5,810 nucleotides of DNA. Source: CAZAQS01 sp964486825 (GTDB lineage Bacteria > Chloroflexota > Anaerolineae > Anaerolineales > UBA4823). Made by a program: the position numbers and the translations under genes. Shown piece after piece: positions 5,364 through 5,810 of this stretch. Under the pieces are notes generated by a model. The model did not search any database and was not told the origin of the DNA. It saw only the letters and a list, made by a program, of their open reading frames with translations. The stretch lies in the NCBI GenBank assembly GCA_964486825.1, contig CAZAQS010000295.1, positions 1 through 5,810 of the forward strand. The letters run 5' to 3'. The number at the start of each line of letters is the position of its first letter. Within the stretch, counting starts at the first letter, position 1.

Positions 5364-5757
5364 CTATTTCCTCCGTACCCGGCTTCCAGTCTCATCGGTA
5401 TGAAAAGTGTATTCCTGATCTTCGGCTTGTAAGACAATTACCCAGCCGGGAGTAATCACTTGTGCACACATACTGCCCGGGCTTGTAATACCCAGGCATT
5501 CGGTCTTCCACTCTACATGCTTTACCGAGACGACCTCGATTTGGTCAATTGATATGTCGAGCAAGTCGCTCAATCTACTCTGGGCTGCCTGGATAGCCTT
5601 TTGCTGGTTCCCTCCGAGTATTGGCGTGTCAGAATCCCTTATTTCTCCATTATCAGCCCGTCCTTCAGGGCTGGGCGTCTGTGGGAGATCGATTTTCCTG
5701 GGAGGAATTGCAGGATTTGTTGGTCGTCCAGTGCTCGTTTCCGTTGGCAAGCCCAGA
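5364..5757 (-). CDS. C-terminal part of a probable secreted protein with a VEW...CLG...CAQVITPG domain; 5' end lost at contig artefact
   Basis: Open on the minus strand from the genomic/adapter junction to a TAG at 5366-5364. The first in-frame start-like codon is TTG at 5750, giving 128 residues, but the true start is probably beyond the adapter junction. Counting from that TTG, residues ~1-45 are a Pro/Thr/Ser-rich linker. A compact domain at ~47-128 follows: an amphipathic helix (QQKAIQAAQSRLSDLLDIS), then IEVVSVKHVEWKTECLGI, then SPGSMCAQVITPGWVIVL, and finally YTFHTDETGSRVR. I know this pattern from predicted exported proteins of Chloroflexota, but cannot assign a Pfam name or a function. 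Cys85 and Cys95 could form a disulfide. A signal peptide or lipobox would be expected in the lost N-terminus. The gene is convergent with the exported-protein gene at 3096-4394, with the IS relic between them. Confidence 0.7.
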
Positions 5758-5810
5758 TCTTTCCCTACACGACGCTCTTCCGATCATCGGAAGAGCGTCG
5801 TGTAGGGAAA
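5758..5810. other. Illumina adapter contamination (adapter followed by its reverse complement), not genomic
   Basis: From about 5758 the sequence matches the Illumina read-1 adapter (TCTTTCCCTACACGACGCTC, then TTCCGATC). Positions 5760-5784 and 5786-5810 are a perfect 25-bp inverted repeat around one base (5785). Translated on the plus strand it gives the known contaminant peptide SFPTRRSSD. The genomic sequence therefore ends somewhere between 5754 and 5758. AGATC at 5755-5759 could itself be adapter, because it matches the start of AGATCGGAAGAGC. Confidence 0.97.

Noticed and set aside
5760..5810. Perfect 25-bp inverted repeat at the right end as a terminator, attachment site or telomere-like hairpin
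   Set aside because: Both arms are the Illumina read-1 adapter, so the palindrome is a library artefact.

Overview
The window looks like a metagenome-derived contig end from a Chloroflexota bacterium, probably class Anaerolineae. That is an inference from protein style. The clues are a secreted DUF5667-like protein with two GWG-type repeats and a GKP-rich tail, a secreted domain with the VEW...CLG...CAQVITPG pattern, and an enlarged DppB-type permease. No rRNA, tRNA or other taxonomic marker is present.

Left part (1-2760), all on the minus strand. Reading in transcription order, the operon starts with a DppB/OppB-type permease (2712-1546, TTG start). It overlaps by 4 bases (ATGA) a DppC/OppC-type permease (1549-581). 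After a 26-base gap comes the 5' part of a HypF-like gene (554 to the window edge). The permeases would form the membrane channel of a peptide/nickel-type ABC importer. Its ATPases and binding protein are not in the window. The HypF-like protein has the eight-cysteine double zinc finger with exact family spacing, but no acylphosphatase domain and a YrdC domain that is altered at key motifs.

Middle (2761-4394). A divergent intergenic region of about 335-385 bases holds only weak promoter candidates. It is followed by a plus-strand gene (3096-4394) for an exported 432-residue protein: signal peptide, DUF5667-like helical domain, GWG repeat 1, acidic linker, GWG repeat 2, basic GKP-repeat tail. 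Its function is unknown.

Right part (4395-5757). A decayed IS1182-family element (about 4412-5353) lies between this gene and a convergent minus-strand gene (5364 to about 5757). The transposase is broken by a frameshift at a G8 run, an internal deletion of about 50 codons, a lost catalytic Asp, several stops, a second frameshift and a missing 3' part. The left end of the element folds into a perfect 12-bp hairpin followed by T7, a plausible terminator for the exported-protein gene. The convergent gene encodes the C-terminal part of a probable secreted protein.

The last ~53 bases (about 5758-5810) are not genomic. They are Illumina adapter sequence followed by its own reverse complement, so the last gene is cut by a library or assembly artefact. 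Apart from that artefact, the observations most worth following are the HypF-like protein without an acylphosphatase domain in a transporter operon and the two-copy GWG exported protein. No complete new system is visible in this window.
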